A DNA stretch of 64,000 nucleotides, from assembly GCF_030406325.1 (NCBI RefSeq), contig NZ_JAUEQY010000011.1, positions 1 to 64,000 of the forward strand, in the 5' to 3' direction. Of the stretch, positions 50,201 to 61,491 are shown one piece after another. The notes beneath the pieces were generated by a model. That model searched no databases. It was not told the origin of the DNA and saw only the letters and a program-made list of their open reading frames with translations. The translations under genes and the position numbers were made by a program. Source of the DNA: Actinomadura sp. DC4. GTDB lineage: Bacteria; Actinomycetota; Actinomycetes; Streptosporangiales; Streptosporangiaceae. Numbering within the stretch: the first letter of the stretch is position 1; every line of letters starts with the position of its first letter.

Positions 50201-51375
50201 GTGAAACGACTACTCAGACGCCGGTCCCTGGTGATCAACGGTGCGCTCGGCGTGCTGCTGGTCCTCGGCATCGGCGTCGGCTACTTCTCACTCACCGGCG
50301 GAGACGACGCCGCCGGAGCGTCCGCCACCCGCACCGCGACGGTCACCCGCGGCACCGTCGTGTCCTCCGTGTCGGCCTCGGGCTCGGTGGCCAGCGCCAA
50401 GAGCCGGTCGCTCGCCTTCGGCTCCTCCGGCACCGTCACCCAAATCAAGGTCGCGGCCGGCGACAAGGTCAAGAAGGGCGACGTTCTCGCCAGGATCGAC
50501 GCGACCTCGGCCGAGGAGAACCTCCAGTCGGCCGAGGCCGGCCTCGCCGCGGCGGAGGCCGGGGACACCTCCAGCGCGTCCGGTTACTCCTCCTACGTCT
50601 CCGCGAGGAACTCCTACAACCAGGCCGTACGGAGTCTCGCCGGGACGAAGCTCACCGCCCCCTTCTCCGGCACGGTCGTCTCGGTGAACGGCACCGTCGG
50701 CGGCTCGTCCAGCGGTGGCTCGTCGTCCTCGTCGTCCTCGGGCTCGTCATCCTCGGGAACGTCCGGCTCGTCCTCCTCCGGCGGCGACTCCTCCAGCGGC
50801 AGTTCGTCGAGCGACTCGTCCAGCAGCGGCTTCATCGAGCTGGCCGACCCCGCAAAGCTGGCGGTCACCTGCGAGTTCACGGAGTCGGACGCGATCAAGC
50901 TGAAGGTCGGCCAGTCCGCCGACATCACGTTCGACGCGCTCAGCGGCGTCACCGCCACCGGCAAGGTCAGCGAGATCGACATGTCGCCGACCACGACCGA
51001 CAACGTCGTGCAGTACGGCGCCACGATCACGCTCTCGAAGCCGTCCGCCCAGGTCCGGCTCGGTCAGACCACGACCGTACGCGTGACGACGTCGTCCGCG
51101 CAGAACGTCCTGTACGTGCCGGCGGCCGCGGTCAGGACGGCGGGCGGCCAGAGCACGGTGACCGTGAAGCAGGGGAGCACACAGGTCGCCAAGCGCGTCG
51201 AGATCGGCGTCCAGGGCGACCAGGGGACCGAGATCAAGTCCGGACTGAGCGAGGGCGACGAGGTCCTCATCCAGGCGACCACGACCAGCGGTTCCAGCAA
51301 CTCCCAGACCCGCCCCGGCGGCGGGGGCCTGGGCGGCGGCGGTGTCGGTGGCGGCGGCGGTTTCGGCGGCGGCCG

Positions 51376-51379
<4 letters not shown>
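50201..51379 (+). CDS. Membrane-fusion (MacA-like) protein
   Basis: 392 residues from GTG 50201 (VKRLLRRRSL); the frame continues upstream only to a TTG. Membrane helix at about 10-30, lipoyl halves (GTVTQIKVAAGDKVKKGDVLA and LTAPFSGTVVSVNG), then a Ser/Gly run of about 45 residues where the helical hairpin partner should be, a beta-barrel region and a Gly-rich C terminus. It is the adaptor of the MacB-type ABC exporter whose genes overlap downstream (ATGA overlap with the ATPase), first gene of a four-gene operon. Confidence 0.88.
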
Positions 51380-53394
<2,015 letters not shown>

Positions 53395-53402
<8 letters not shown>

Positions 53403-53964
53403 CAGCGATGAGAGGGAGAACGACGTGAGCGGCCGCAGACGACGTGTGGAACCCGCCACGGAGGCCGTAGGGGAAGGCGACGCGCTCGCCACGTCGCCGT
53501 TCGAGGACGACCTGGCCGGGGAACCGGCCAAGGCGCCGCGCGCCCGCCGGCTGCCCGGCGTGACGACGATCCTGTGCGCCGGCCTGGTGCTGGCCGTCGG
53601 GTTCCTCGTCGGCGTCCAGGCCGACCGTCACTCGGGGAATCAGGGGACGTCCGGCGCGGCACCGGCCGCTCCGGGCGGCGCGGGGACGCGGGGCGGCGGG
53701 TTCCCGGGCCAGGGCCAGGGGCGCCCGGGGGGCGCGACCACCGGCACCGTCCAGCGGATCGAAGGGAAGACGATCTACGTCAAGACGGCGAACGGCACGG
53801 TCGTCCCGGTGAAGACGACCGGCACAACGAAGATCAGCGCTGCCCGGAAGAGCTCGGTCAAGAGCCTGAAGTCCGGTACGAGCGTCGTCGTCCAGGGTTC
53901 TCAGGCCCAGGACGGTTCGGTAACCGCCACCTCGGTCAGCCAAGGCACTTCCTCGGGTGGCTGA
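53395..53964 (+). CDS. Single-pass membrane protein of the MacAB operon
   Basis: 189 residues, overlapping the permease by 8 bp. A cytoplasmic acidic N terminus (1-52), one membrane helix (about 58-78), a Gly/Pro-rich spacer, then a small beta domain (TTGTVQRIEGKTIYVKTANG, TTGTTKISAARK), similar to DUF5666-type OB-like folds. It probably assists the exporter outside the membrane. The assignment to a family is tentative. Confidence 0.75.
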
Positions 53965-54291
53965 CCTTTCACTGTCAACGGAGACGAAATTGATCGATAG
54001 AACGGCGATGGTCCGGCTGGCCGGTGTCGCGGGCGCCACGCGCCTTACGCACTTCTCGCCTCGGTCTTTCCGTAAGCGCCGAAAGGAGAAGAGCGGGTAA
54101 TCGAAAGGACCCGGTCATGCGTTCCCGAAAGGCGCCCTGCTCGGCCCGCGAGGGCATCGGCGTCACGCTCTCGGCAGCGCCCGCCCACGGAGCCCGTGAT
54201 CACGTACGAGAGGCGGCGGTACCCACTCCTCGACGGCGCCGCTGCGGACGTTCCCGGACATCGGGGCGGGCACCCGACCCTTGCGGCAGGC
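53965..54291. other. Gene-free stretch of 327 bp
   Basis: A short frame at 54117-54299 has a fair ribosome site (AAAGGA) but encodes a 60-residue Arg/Ala/Pro-rich peptide with no family likeness, so I do not call it. CTTACG (54049-54054) and CGTAAG (54071-54076) form a small hairpin. Nothing else is supported. Confidence 0.4.
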
Positions 54292-55239
54292 TCAGGTGAG
54301 GGTGGTCTGTACGGTCCGCCAGGCCGGGTCGCTGAGCAGGGTGCGCCAGGAGGTGAACAGGCCGAGCAGCGCCGGGCCGTGGGTCGTACGGAAGTCGGTG
54401 TTGACCTGGGCGAGGTCGAGTTCGTTGGCCGCGGTGAGCTCGGCCAGGTCCCGCCGGACCTCCGGTGGCGGGTCGGACTCGGCGCCGGTGAAGCGGTCGC
54501 GGAACGGTGCGCCGTCCACGGCGAGCCGCGGATAGGAGAAGCCGCGGTCGCAGCCGGCGTACAGGTGGACGAGCCGCTCGGCCTCCTCGCCGATGACCGC
54601 CGCCAGCTCGCGCCGGTCGTGCACGTCGCCCAGCGCCGCCGGGAAGCCGTCGGTGCCGTAGAAGGCGTGGCAGAGTCCGGCGAGCCGCAGCGCCGGCCGT
54701 GCCCGCCACTCTGCCAGGAGCGCGTGCACCCGGCCCAGGTGGGCCAGCAGGGTGCCGCCGGGATGGGCGAGTTCGTCCGCCCCGTGCGCGGCGAGGAAGG
54801 CGGTCACGGCGGCGAGGTCCGGCTCCGGGCGGTCGCGCAGCATCGACGTGACGCGAGCGGTGCAGACGCGGCGGTTCCGGTCGTCGGTGATGACGACGTC
54901 GTAGGTGGCGAGCGTTTCCCCGGCGTGGGTGCGGGTGGCGACGCCGGTGACGTGTCCCGAGCGCACGGCCCGGTGGTGCGTCGCGTTGATCTCGATGCCG
55001 AGCGCCTGCCGGCCCGGACCCGCGTGGACGGCGGCGCCGCACGAGCCGATGCTCTCCGCGAGGACGCAGGACGCGCCGCCGTGCAGGGTCCCGTACGCCT
55101 GGGTGTTGCCCTCCACGGGCATCCGCGCGACGACCCGGGCCGCGCTCACCTCCAGGAACTCGATGCCCAGCCGGTCGTCCAGGCCGCCTCGCGCGGCCCC
55201 GAGTTCCCGCCCGATCCGCTCCAGCTCGTCCGTCGCCAT
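54292..55239 (-). CDS. Hotdog thioesterase fused to a DUF6817-like domain
   Basis: 315 residues from ATG 55239 (MATDELERIG), no clear ribosome site. Residues 1-130 are a PaaI-type hotdog thioesterase with the HGG motif (GTLHGGASCVLAES, 50-63). Residues about 150-315 resemble DUF6817 (HPGGTLLAHLGRVHALL, AGLCHAFYGT), a family with His/Asp motifs suggestive of an HD-like metal hydrolase. The junction is in one frame without a stop. The two domains are usually separate proteins as far as I know, so this may be a functional fusion. The gene is divergent from a LysR remnant. Confidence 0.75.
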   Translation of the reverse strand: MATDELERIGRELGAARGGLDDRLGIEFLEVSAARVVARMPVEGNTQAYGTLHGGASCVLAESIGSCGAAVHAGPGRQALGIEINATHHRAVRSGHVTGVATRTHAGETLATYDVVITDDRNRRVCTARVTSMLRDRPEPDLAAVTAFLAAHGADELAHPGGTLLAHLGRVHALLAEWRARPALRLAGLCHAFYGTDGFPAALGDVHDRRELAAVIGEEAERLVHLYAGCDRGFSYPRLAVDGAPFRDRFTGAESDPPPEVRRDLAELTAANELDLAQVNTDFRTTHGPALLGLFTSWRTLLSDPAWRTVQTTLT

Positions 55240-55318
55240 GCGCGCATTGTGAGATCGGCACGAAACCCGCGTCAATCCTCGTCGGGTCACCACCGGCGGC
55301 GTCACCGTACGGCCCTTC

Positions 55319-55699
55319 ATGGCCGGCGCGATCACGGCGTCCCGCGCGCGCAACCCGCGGGCGACGCTGGAGTTCCGGCCGGCGCACTCGACCCGGCGCC
55401 GCGTCGAACTCCTGCGCGGCGGCCGCGTGGACCTGGCCTGGATCACGCTCGGGCAGCCACTGCCGGGCATCCGGCAACGGCCCGTCATCGACCTGCCGTG
55501 GGTACTCGTCGTGCACAGGCTCGACGTCGGCCACGCGGTCGTGCCCATGCCGCCGCGGCTCGTCCTCGGCCCGGACAACCCCGTGCGGGCGATCCCGATC
55601 CACGGCCTGAAGCCGATCGTCGCCGGCTGGGCCGTACGCCAGTGGAACGCGCTCAGCCCGCTCGCCGCGGAGTTCGCCGACCTCGTCGCCGCCGGCTGA
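55319..55699 (+). pseudogene. LysR-type regulator remnant
   Basis: About 127 codons resemble part of a LysR substrate-binding domain (ATLEFRPAHSTRRRVELLRG, GRVDLAWITLGQPLPGI, then VGHAVVPMPPRL and a C-terminal helix ending the effector domain). The helix-turn-helix half is absent, and the middle of the domain is shortened between VVHRLD and VGHAVV. No ribosome site precedes ATG 55319. It is best read as a decayed regulator. Confidence 0.6.
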
Positions 55700-55705
55700 C
55701 GGCGT

Positions 55706-56050
55706 CTACTCGCCGTACTCCTCGGGGATGCTCGGCAGCTTCTGCGTGAGCACGCTCTCGGTCGCGGCGGTCTCCTTCGCGACCTCCTTGGCGATCACGG
55801 TCTTCTGGTGGCGTAGCGCGCCGTTCTCCCGCAGCAGCTCGTCGGCCTCGGCACGCAGCCGGGCGACTCTCGCCCTCATCTGGATGTGGACCACCACGCC
55901 GCCGACGACGACGCCCACCGCGAACGCGGCCAGCGCGGGGACGAACAGCACGGCGACCGCGGCCACGGCCAGTGGCAGAACGATCAGGATGAGCCGGGCG
56001 TTGCCGGCTGCCCAGTCCAACGCGGCGTTGACACGCCTCGGGATCTTCAC
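55706..56050 (-). CDS. Small membrane protein with coiled coil
   Basis: 114 residues from GTG 56050, preceded by AAGGAG five bases upstream. Two adjoining membrane segments (about 20-57) are followed by a coiled coil (RARVARLRAEADELLRENGA, about 60-85) and a polar tail ending PSIPEEYGE. No family recognised. It converges with the LysR remnant. Confidence 0.65.
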   Translation of the reverse strand: MKIPRRVNAALDWAAGNARLILIVLPLAVAAVAVLFVPALAAFAVGVVVGGVVVHIQMRARVARLRAEADELLRENGALRHQKTVIAKEVAKETAATESVLTQKLPSIPEEYGE

Positions 56051-56469
56051 GCGCACTCCTTCCGGACCGGCGCGCCCGCGGCTCGGACGCTCCCGGCTTC
56101 CAAGGGCAGAACCTATTCCACGCGACCGACCGCACCGCACCCACCGAAAGGGCGAGTCGCCCGAGAACGCACCGCCCGCACCGCGGTGACCTGCGCACAT
56201 GTCGCGAACGCTGTCCTCGCCGACGGATGCCGGGAGTCCACCCGGACCGACGGGCCCCGGCAGCGAGGCCGTGCCTTGGCGTTTCCGTTACCTTCACTGG
56301 GGAAATATTGGAAAGGCGTTGTGATCTTGCTTACGCGCCGGAGGCGGCTTCCAAAGACGGCGTACCGGGGACGATCACAGCGTCCGATGCCACCGCACCG
56401 TCCTTGCCCGGCCTCCGTGGCGTACGGTGCCACAGGCACCCCCGAGGCCAAAGGTAGGAGGCCAAGCCG
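56051..56469. promoter_or_regulatory. 419-bp gap with the FHA gene leader
   Basis: No gene is supported here. GCACCGT (56395-56401) and ACGGTGC (56424-56430) form a 7-bp inverted repeat 40 bp before the FHA gene start and could be an operator or hairpin. A more AT-rich patch (GGAAATATTGG, about 56300) may mark a promoter, but no clear -10/-35 pair was found. Confidence 0.35.
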
Positions 56470-57114
56470 ATGACGCCGAGCATCCGCTGCACGCAGTGCG
56501 GTCACGCCAATCCGGACGATGCCCGCTTCTGCTCGAACTGCGGCACTCCGCTCAGCCGGGGTGTTCCGCCGGTGATGAGCGAGTCCGGGGATTCGACGTC
56601 GACGATGTCACTGAGTGCGATCGAGGCGGCCGTCGAGGCCGAGCAAGCCGAACAGGCAGGGCAGAGCCACGATTGGACGGCCGACCAGTCGGGCGTCAGG
56701 GCACTTCCGTCGAACACCGCACTGCTCCTCGTCAAACGAGGACCCAACGCCGGAAGCAGGTTTCTCCTGGATCGTGAGACCACCACCGCGGGCCGTCATC
56801 CGGAAAGCGACATCTTCCTGGACGACGTGACCGTGTCGCGTACGCACGCTGAGTTCTTCCGGCGCGGCGCGCAGTTCTCGGTACGCGACGCGGGCAGCCT
56901 CAACGGCACCTACGTCGGCCGCGAGCGCATCGACGAGGCGATGCTGTCCAGCGGCGACGAGGTGCAGATCGGGAAGTTCCGCCTGGTGTACGTCAGCAAC
57001 GCGCCCGAGGCCGCGCCCGCACCCGTACCGGCGGCCGCCGGTGCCCCTGCCGCCGGTGCCACCCGTACGGAACAACGGCCCAAGCGCGGCTGGTGGGGAC
57101 GATGGCGGCGGTGA
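56470..57114 (+). CDS. garA: GarA/OdhI-like FHA-domain protein with zinc ribbon
   Basis: 214 residues, ATG 56470 with TAGGAGG upstream. A zinc ribbon (C7, C10, C21, C24) is followed by a Ser/Thr segment (DSTSTMSLSA) at the place of the kinase-phosphorylated ETT motif, and an FHA domain at about 84-170 (LLVKRGPNAGSRFLLD, GRHPESDIFLDDVTVSR, GSLNGTYV) close to GarA. The Ala/Pro tail ends in WWGRWRR. In actinobacteria GarA/OdhI binds 2-oxoglutarate dehydrogenase and glutamate enzymes when unphosphorylated. The zinc-ribbon form is longer than mycobacterial GarA, so identity of role is inferred. Confidence 0.85.
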   Translation: MTPSIRCTQCGHANPDDARFCSNCGTPLSRGVPPVMSESGDSTSTMSLSAIEAAVEAEQAEQAGQSHDWTADQSGVRALPSNTALLLVKRGPNAGSRFLLDRETTTAGRHPESDIFLDDVTVSRTHAEFFRRGAQFSVRDAGSLNGTYVGRERIDEAMLSSGDEVQIGKFRLVYVSNAPEAAPAPVPAAAGAPAAGATRTEQRPKRGWWGRWRR

Positions 57115-57133
57115 CCGTCCCGTACGCGGCGCC

Positions 57134-58193
57134 ATGAGGGTCGTCGTCGTCGGCGCGGGCATCGTGGGGGCCGGCACGGCGTACCACCTGAGCGCGTCCG
57201 GCGCGCAGGTGACTCTGGTCGACCGGGCCGACAGGGGCAGGCGACGGCGGCCGGGGCCGGGATCGTGTGCCCGTGGCTGTCCCGCGTACGCGACCCGGCG
57301 CGGCACCGGCTCGCGAGCGAGGGCGCGCGGCACTACCCGGGGCTGATCGCGCGGCTGAACGACGAGGGCTTCACCGACACCGGGTACGCCCGTACCGGGG
57401 CGCTGGCGCCGGCCGGCCCCGGCGACGAGGTCCGCGAGATCGCCGAGCGGGTCGGCGCGCCGGAGGCGGGCGACGTGACGGTGCTCGATCCCGGTGAGGC
57501 GCGCCGGCTGTTCCCGCCGCTGCGCGGCGACCGGCCGGCGGTCCACATCACCGGGGCGGCCCGGGTGGACGGCCGGCGGCTGCGCGACACCCTTCTCGCC
57601 GCCGCGGAGCGGCACGGTGCCGGGCGCCGGAGCGGTTCCGCACACGTGACGCTGGCCGGCGACGGCCACTGGACCGTACGGGTCCAGGACGACCTCACCG
57701 AGGCCGACGCGGTCGTCGTCGCGGCGGGCGCCTGGTCGGCCCGCGTCCTGACCTCGCCGGGGGCGCCGCTGCCCGTCGTCCCGCAGCGCGGCCAGATCGT
57801 GCACCTGCGGCTGTCCGGTGCCGACACCGCCGGGTGGCCGATCGTGCTGCCGCAGAGTGATCACTACATGCTGGCCTTCGAGGACTCCCGGATCGTCGTG
57901 GGGGCGACGCGCGAGACCGGTTCCGGCTTCGACCACCGGGTGACCGCCGGGGGTCTGCGCGAGGTGCTGGACGAGGCCGTCTCCGTCGCGCCCGGACTCG
58001 CGGACGCGACGGTCGCCGACGTACGGGTCGGGTTCCGCCCGGCGAGCCTGGACGAGCGTCCGCTCCTCGGCCTCGTCGCTCCGGGTCTCGTCGTCGCGAC
58101 CGGCTTCGGGCCGTCGCGGCCGACCTCGCCCTCGGCCGTACGCCGGCGATCGACCTGGGCCCGTACGACCCGGCGCGCGCGGTCGCCCGCTGA
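57134..58193 (+). pseudogene. FAD-dependent amino-acid oxidase (DAO family), broken
   Basis: ATG 57134 opens with a Rossmann motif (VVVVGAGIVGAGTAYHLSASG). After 57238 one base is missing: the expected QATAAGAGIVCPWLSR continues only in another frame. That frame runs through PVVPQRGQIVHLRL and VGATRETGSGFDH to about 58110 (ATGFGPS). Here roughly eight to ten codons of the usual GFGPSGL...G segment are deleted and the frame changes again, ending ...ALGRTPAIDLGPYDPARAVAR. Two lesions make a sequencing error alone unlikely. An intact protein would be a glycine/D-amino-acid-oxidase-like flavoenzyme of about 360 residues. Confidence 0.85.
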
Positions 58194-58196
58194 GCC

Positions 58197-58487
58197 TCAG
58201 CGGTCGAACACCACCAGCCGCTGAATGATCACGCATCGGCGTGCGGGCCGGCGGCAGATCGCGGCCGGCGTGACGGTGTTGCCATCGACGTTCACATTGC
58301 GAATGTGCTGGACGTCGTGGCTGAAGCTTGGACTGTTGATGATGAATGAATTCCGGTTGTGCCGGCCGTTTCCATTGCCGTCGTAATAGGAGATCGAGGC
58401 GTTCGCGTCGTCGGACAGGAAACCCCCGAAGAACACTGCGGCGATGAAAAGGGGAACGACGGTCCTGCCTGGCGTAGGAGTGCGCAC
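58197..58487 (-). CDS. Small Asn-rich secreted protein
   Basis: 96 residues from GTG 58487 (GAGGG seven bases upstream). Signal peptide at 1-30 (VVPLFIAAVFFGGF, cleavage near DANAS). The mature part is rich in Asn (DGNGNGRHNRNSF) and carries two cysteines (AAIC, RRC) that could form a disulfide. No family recognised. Its lower GC at codon level differs from the neighbours. Confidence 0.6.
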   Translation of the reverse strand: MRTPTPGRTVVPLFIAAVFFGGFLSDDANASISYYDGNGNGRHNRNSFIINSPSFSHDVQHIRNVNVDGNTVTPAAICRRPARRCVIIQRLVVFDR

Positions 58488-58664
58488 GAGTGGGCCCTCT
58501 CTAATTCGCTATAGGTAATAATGTGGCATACCCGCCGCCCGCGCGTTGATGGCCCCACTCATTGAACATTGCCCAAGCTTCACCGTCGTGCCGCCGGGCA
58601 ACGGCGATTTTTACATTTACGCGGGCTATATGCGCAGTGGTGCGGTCGCTCGTACGATGGCCCG

Positions 58665-59804
58665 GTGCCCGACCTTCTTCGAGCCGTGTGGGACGAGCCC
58701 CGTCCCTCTCGCCCGCCGGCGCGAGTGTGGCGAGACTGGGCGCTCGCCGGGCTCTTGGTGCCGGCCGCCGTGCTCGAAGGGGGGTTGCGCCCGGACGTGC
58801 CATGGCGGGCGCTGTCGGTGGTCCTCACGGTCGGGCTCGTGCCCACGCTGCTGTGGCGCCGCACCCGGCCGGCGCCGATGGTCGCCATCGCCTTCGGCGC
58901 CTGCGGCCTGGCCGGACTGCTGACGAGCGGCGAGCCACCGGGCCTCGACACGCTGGTGTACCTCATGCTCCTGCCGTACGCGCTGTTCCGGTGGGGGTCC
59001 GGACGCGCGATCGTGCTCGGCGTGACGGTCATCGTCGCCAAGGTCGGCCTCTCGGCCGTCGTCGACGAGACCGGGGCCGGGGACGCCGTCGCCGGCTTCG
59101 CCTTCCTGTCGTCGAGCATGGCCCTGGGCGTGGCGCTGAGGTACCGCGCCGGGACGCGGGCACGCGCGCTCGACCGCGCCAAGCTCCTCGAACGCGAACG
59201 GCTGGCGCGCGACCTCCACGACACCGTGGCCCACCACGTCTCGGCGATCGCGATCCGCGCCCAGGCGGGCCTCGCGACCTCGGAGGCGGATCCGCGGGCC
59301 GCGGCCGAGGCGCTCCGCCTGATCGAGACCGAGGCGTCACGGACCCTCGCGGAGATGCGCGGCATCGTCCGTGTGCTGCGCCGCGACGAGCCGGCCGACC
59401 TGGCGCCGAGCCCGCACCTCGCCGATCTACGGCGGCTCGCGAGCCACGGCGAGGCCGGGCCGGCCGTGGACGTGGAGCTGTCCGGCGACCTGGACGACGT
59501 GTCGCCGGCGGTCGGGGCGGCGATCTTCCGGCTGGCCCAGGAGTCGGTCACCAACGCCCGGCGGCACGCGCGCGACGCCACCCGCATCGAGGTCCACGTC
59601 ACCGCCGACGAGACGTCGGTGCGCCTTTGGGTGAGCGACGACGGCGACACCGGCCTCGTACGGCCGGCGGCGTCACAGGGGTACGGACTGCGCGGCATGA
59701 CCGAGCGCGCGGGCCTGCTGGGCGGCACCTGCGAGGCGGGACCAGGCCCGGAGCGAGGCTGGACCGTGACGGCCGTGCTGCCCCGGGCGGAGTGGACGTC
59801 GTGA
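58665..59804 (+). CDS. Two-component histidine kinase, NarL-partner type
   Basis: 379 residues from GTG 58665; no ribosome site is visible, and TACGAT (58653-58658) lies seven bases upstream, so a leaderless transcript is possible. Four to five membrane helices fill about 20-160. The HisKA_3 dimerisation domain has ERLARDLHDTVAHHV with H185. The HATPase domain shows QESVTNARRHA and GYGLRGMTERAG. The sensor region has no known ligand domain. The response regulator gene overlaps its stop. Confidence 0.9.
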   Translation: MPDLLRAVWDEPRPSRPPARVWRDWALAGLLVPAAVLEGGLRPDVPWRALSVVLTVGLVPTLLWRRTRPAPMVAIAFGACGLAGLLTSGEPPGLDTLVYLMLLPYALFRWGSGRAIVLGVTVIVAKVGLSAVVDETGAGDAVAGFAFLSSSMALGVALRYRAGTRARALDRAKLLERERLARDLHDTVAHHVSAIAIRAQAGLATSEADPRAAAEALRLIETEASRTLAEMRGIVRVLRRDEPADLAPSPHLADLRRLASHGEAGPAVDVELSGDLDDVSPAVGAAIFRLAQESVTNARRHARDATRIEVHVTADETSVRLWVSDDGDTGLVRPAASQGYGLRGMTERAGLLGGTCEAGPGPERGWTVTAVLPRAEWTS

Positions 59805-60475
59805 ACGTCCGGGTGGTCGTGGCGGACGACCAGGAGATCGTGCGTACCGGGCTCAGGATGATCCTCAACGCGCAGCCGGGCATCGAGGTCGTCGGTGAGG
59901 CCGCCGACGGCCGGAGCGCGGTCGAGCTGGCGCGGCGCGTACGCCCCGACGTCTGCCTGTTCGACATCCGCATGCCCGGGATGAACGGCATCGAGGCCAC
60001 GCGCGCCCTCGCCGGGCCGGCCGTCGAGGATCCCATCGCGGTCGTCGTCATCACCACCTTCGACCTCGACGAATATGTGTACGCCGCGCTGCGGGCCGGC
60101 GCCCGCGGGTTCCTGCTCAAGGAGGCCGGCCCCGACCTGCTCGCGCAGGCCGTACGCGCCGCCGCGTCCGGAGACGCGCTCATCGCGCCGAGCGTGACCG
60201 CGCGGCTGCTGGAGGCGTTCGCCGGCTCCGGGCCGGAGGCACCGGCGCCGCAGCCGGTCGAGGCGCTCACGGGCCGCGAGGAGCAGATCCTCGGCGCGGT
60301 GGCGCGCGGGCGTACCAACGGTGAGATCGCCGACGAGCTCCACATCACGCTCAGCACCGTCAAGGCGCACGTCACCAGCCTGATGACCAAGCTCGGCGCC
60401 CGGAACCGCGTCGAGGTCGCCATGTGGGCGTACGAGACCAGCCGTGTCAGGAACCGGCGGACCCGGAGACGCTGA
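59801..60475 (+). CDS. NarL/FixJ-family response regulator
   Basis: 224 residues from GTG 59801 (GTGA overlap with the kinase). Receiver domain with DDQ at 9-11, phospho-acceptor D55 (LFDIRMPGMNG) and K105-like LLKEAG; LuxR-type helix-turn-helix at about 155-215 (LTGREEQILGAVARGRTNGE, TVKAHVTSLMTKLGARNR). The next gene, a membrane protein, is a plausible target. Confidence 0.94.
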   Translation: MNVRVVVADDQEIVRTGLRMILNAQPGIEVVGEAADGRSAVELARRVRPDVCLFDIRMPGMNGIEATRALAGPAVEDPIAVVVITTFDLDEYVYAALRAGARGFLLKEAGPDLLAQAVRAAASGDALIAPSVTARLLEAFAGSGPEAPAPQPVEALTGREEQILGAVARGRTNGEIADELHITLSTVKAHVTSLMTKLGARNRVEVAMWAYETSRVRNRRTRRR

Positions 60476-60502
60476 GGGCGCACTGGCCGAAAGTACGACC
60501 CG

Positions 60503-60529
60503 GGAACCAGACGATCGGCCAGGTACGTT
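60503..60529 (+). promoter_or_regulatory. Possible ECF-type promoter
   Basis: GGAAC (60503-60507), 18 bases, CGTT (60526-60529), 50 bp before the DUF2306-like gene. The spacer is one base longer than in the three-gene set at 47 kb. Confidence 0.35.
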
Positions 60530-60579
60530 CCGGCTCTTCGGCCGATGAACCGTACGGCGCCGTCGGCCACGATCGAGCC

Positions 60580-61305
60580 ATGAGCGACAGCGCAGCGACA
60601 CGGCGTCCGGCCGGCGGGCCTCGACGGACCCGGGCCGGGTGGCCCGTGCCCACCGGACTGATCCTGCTCGCCCTCGTCCCGGTGATCGCCGGCGCGGCCC
60701 GCATGAGCGAGCTGGCCGGCGGCGCCGAGGTCACGCCGGACAACGCCCGGTTCCTCGCCTCGCCCGTGCCCATCGTGGTCCACGTCGTCAGCGTCACCGT
60801 CTACAGCATCCTGGGCGCCTTCCAGTTCGCCTCGGGGTTCCGCCGCCGCAGGCCGGGCTGGCATCGGGCCGCCGGGCGCGTCCTGGTGCCCTGCGGGCTG
60901 GGCACGGCCCTCTCAGGGCTGTGGATGACCTTGTTCTACGCCCGCCCGGCCGACGTGGGCTCCGCTGTCACCGGCCTTCGGCTCGTGGTCGGCTCGGCCA
61001 TGCTGGCCGCGATCGTTCTCGCCTTCACCGCGATCCGCCGGCGGGAGATCGCCCGGCACCGTGCCTGGATGATCCGGGCGTACGCGCTCGCCCTGGGCGC
61101 GGGCACCCAGGCGTTCACCCAGATGCCCTGGATCCTGGCCGTCGGACCGCTCGACAAGTCCAGCAAGGCTGCGCTCATGGGCCTCGGCTGGGCGATCAAC
61201 ATCGCCGTCGCCGAATGGATCATCAGACGGCCGTCCCGCCTCCGGGACGCGCGCACGAGGGCACGACACGACCGGCCGGCCTCGGTCCCCGCATCGTCCG
61301 GCTGA
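60580..61305 (+). CDS. DUF2306-like membrane protein
   Basis: 241 residues, ATG 60580. Six to seven hydrophobic segments with conserved His (IVVHVVSVTVYSILGAFQF, PGWHRAAGRV, RHRAWMIRAYALALGAGTQ), as in DUF2306 proteins. Function unknown; these often sit next to NarL-type two-component genes, as here. The C terminus is Arg-rich. Confidence 0.8.
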   Translation: MSDSAATRRPAGGPRRTRAGWPVPTGLILLALVPVIAGAARMSELAGGAEVTPDNARFLASPVPIVVHVVSVTVYSILGAFQFASGFRRRRPGWHRAAGRVLVPCGLGTALSGLWMTLFYARPADVGSAVTGLRLVVGSAMLAAIVLAFTAIRRREIARHRAWMIRAYALALGAGTQAFTQMPWILAVGPLDKSSKAALMGLGWAINIAVAEWIIRRPSRLRDARTRARHDRPASVPASSG

Positions 61306-61491
61306 CGGAACCCGTGCGTCCCCGGAACGGCCGGCAGTCGGTGCGGGGCGAGGTGCCTCCTTCGCCCTCGTCCGGCCCGGCGGCCATCTCGCCCGGTCCT
61401 CCGGCTCGGCGGCCGCTCCGGCCGATTCGCCGCGCCGGTGGTCCGGTCCGCCGGAGGCCGCGTGCGCCGGGTCCGCCCGCCCGTACGCGGA

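Noticed and set aside
54117-54299. 60-residue plus-strand frame with a fair ribosome site
   Set aside because: Arg/Ala/Pro-rich, no signal peptide or motif, and it overlaps the end of the thioesterase gene.
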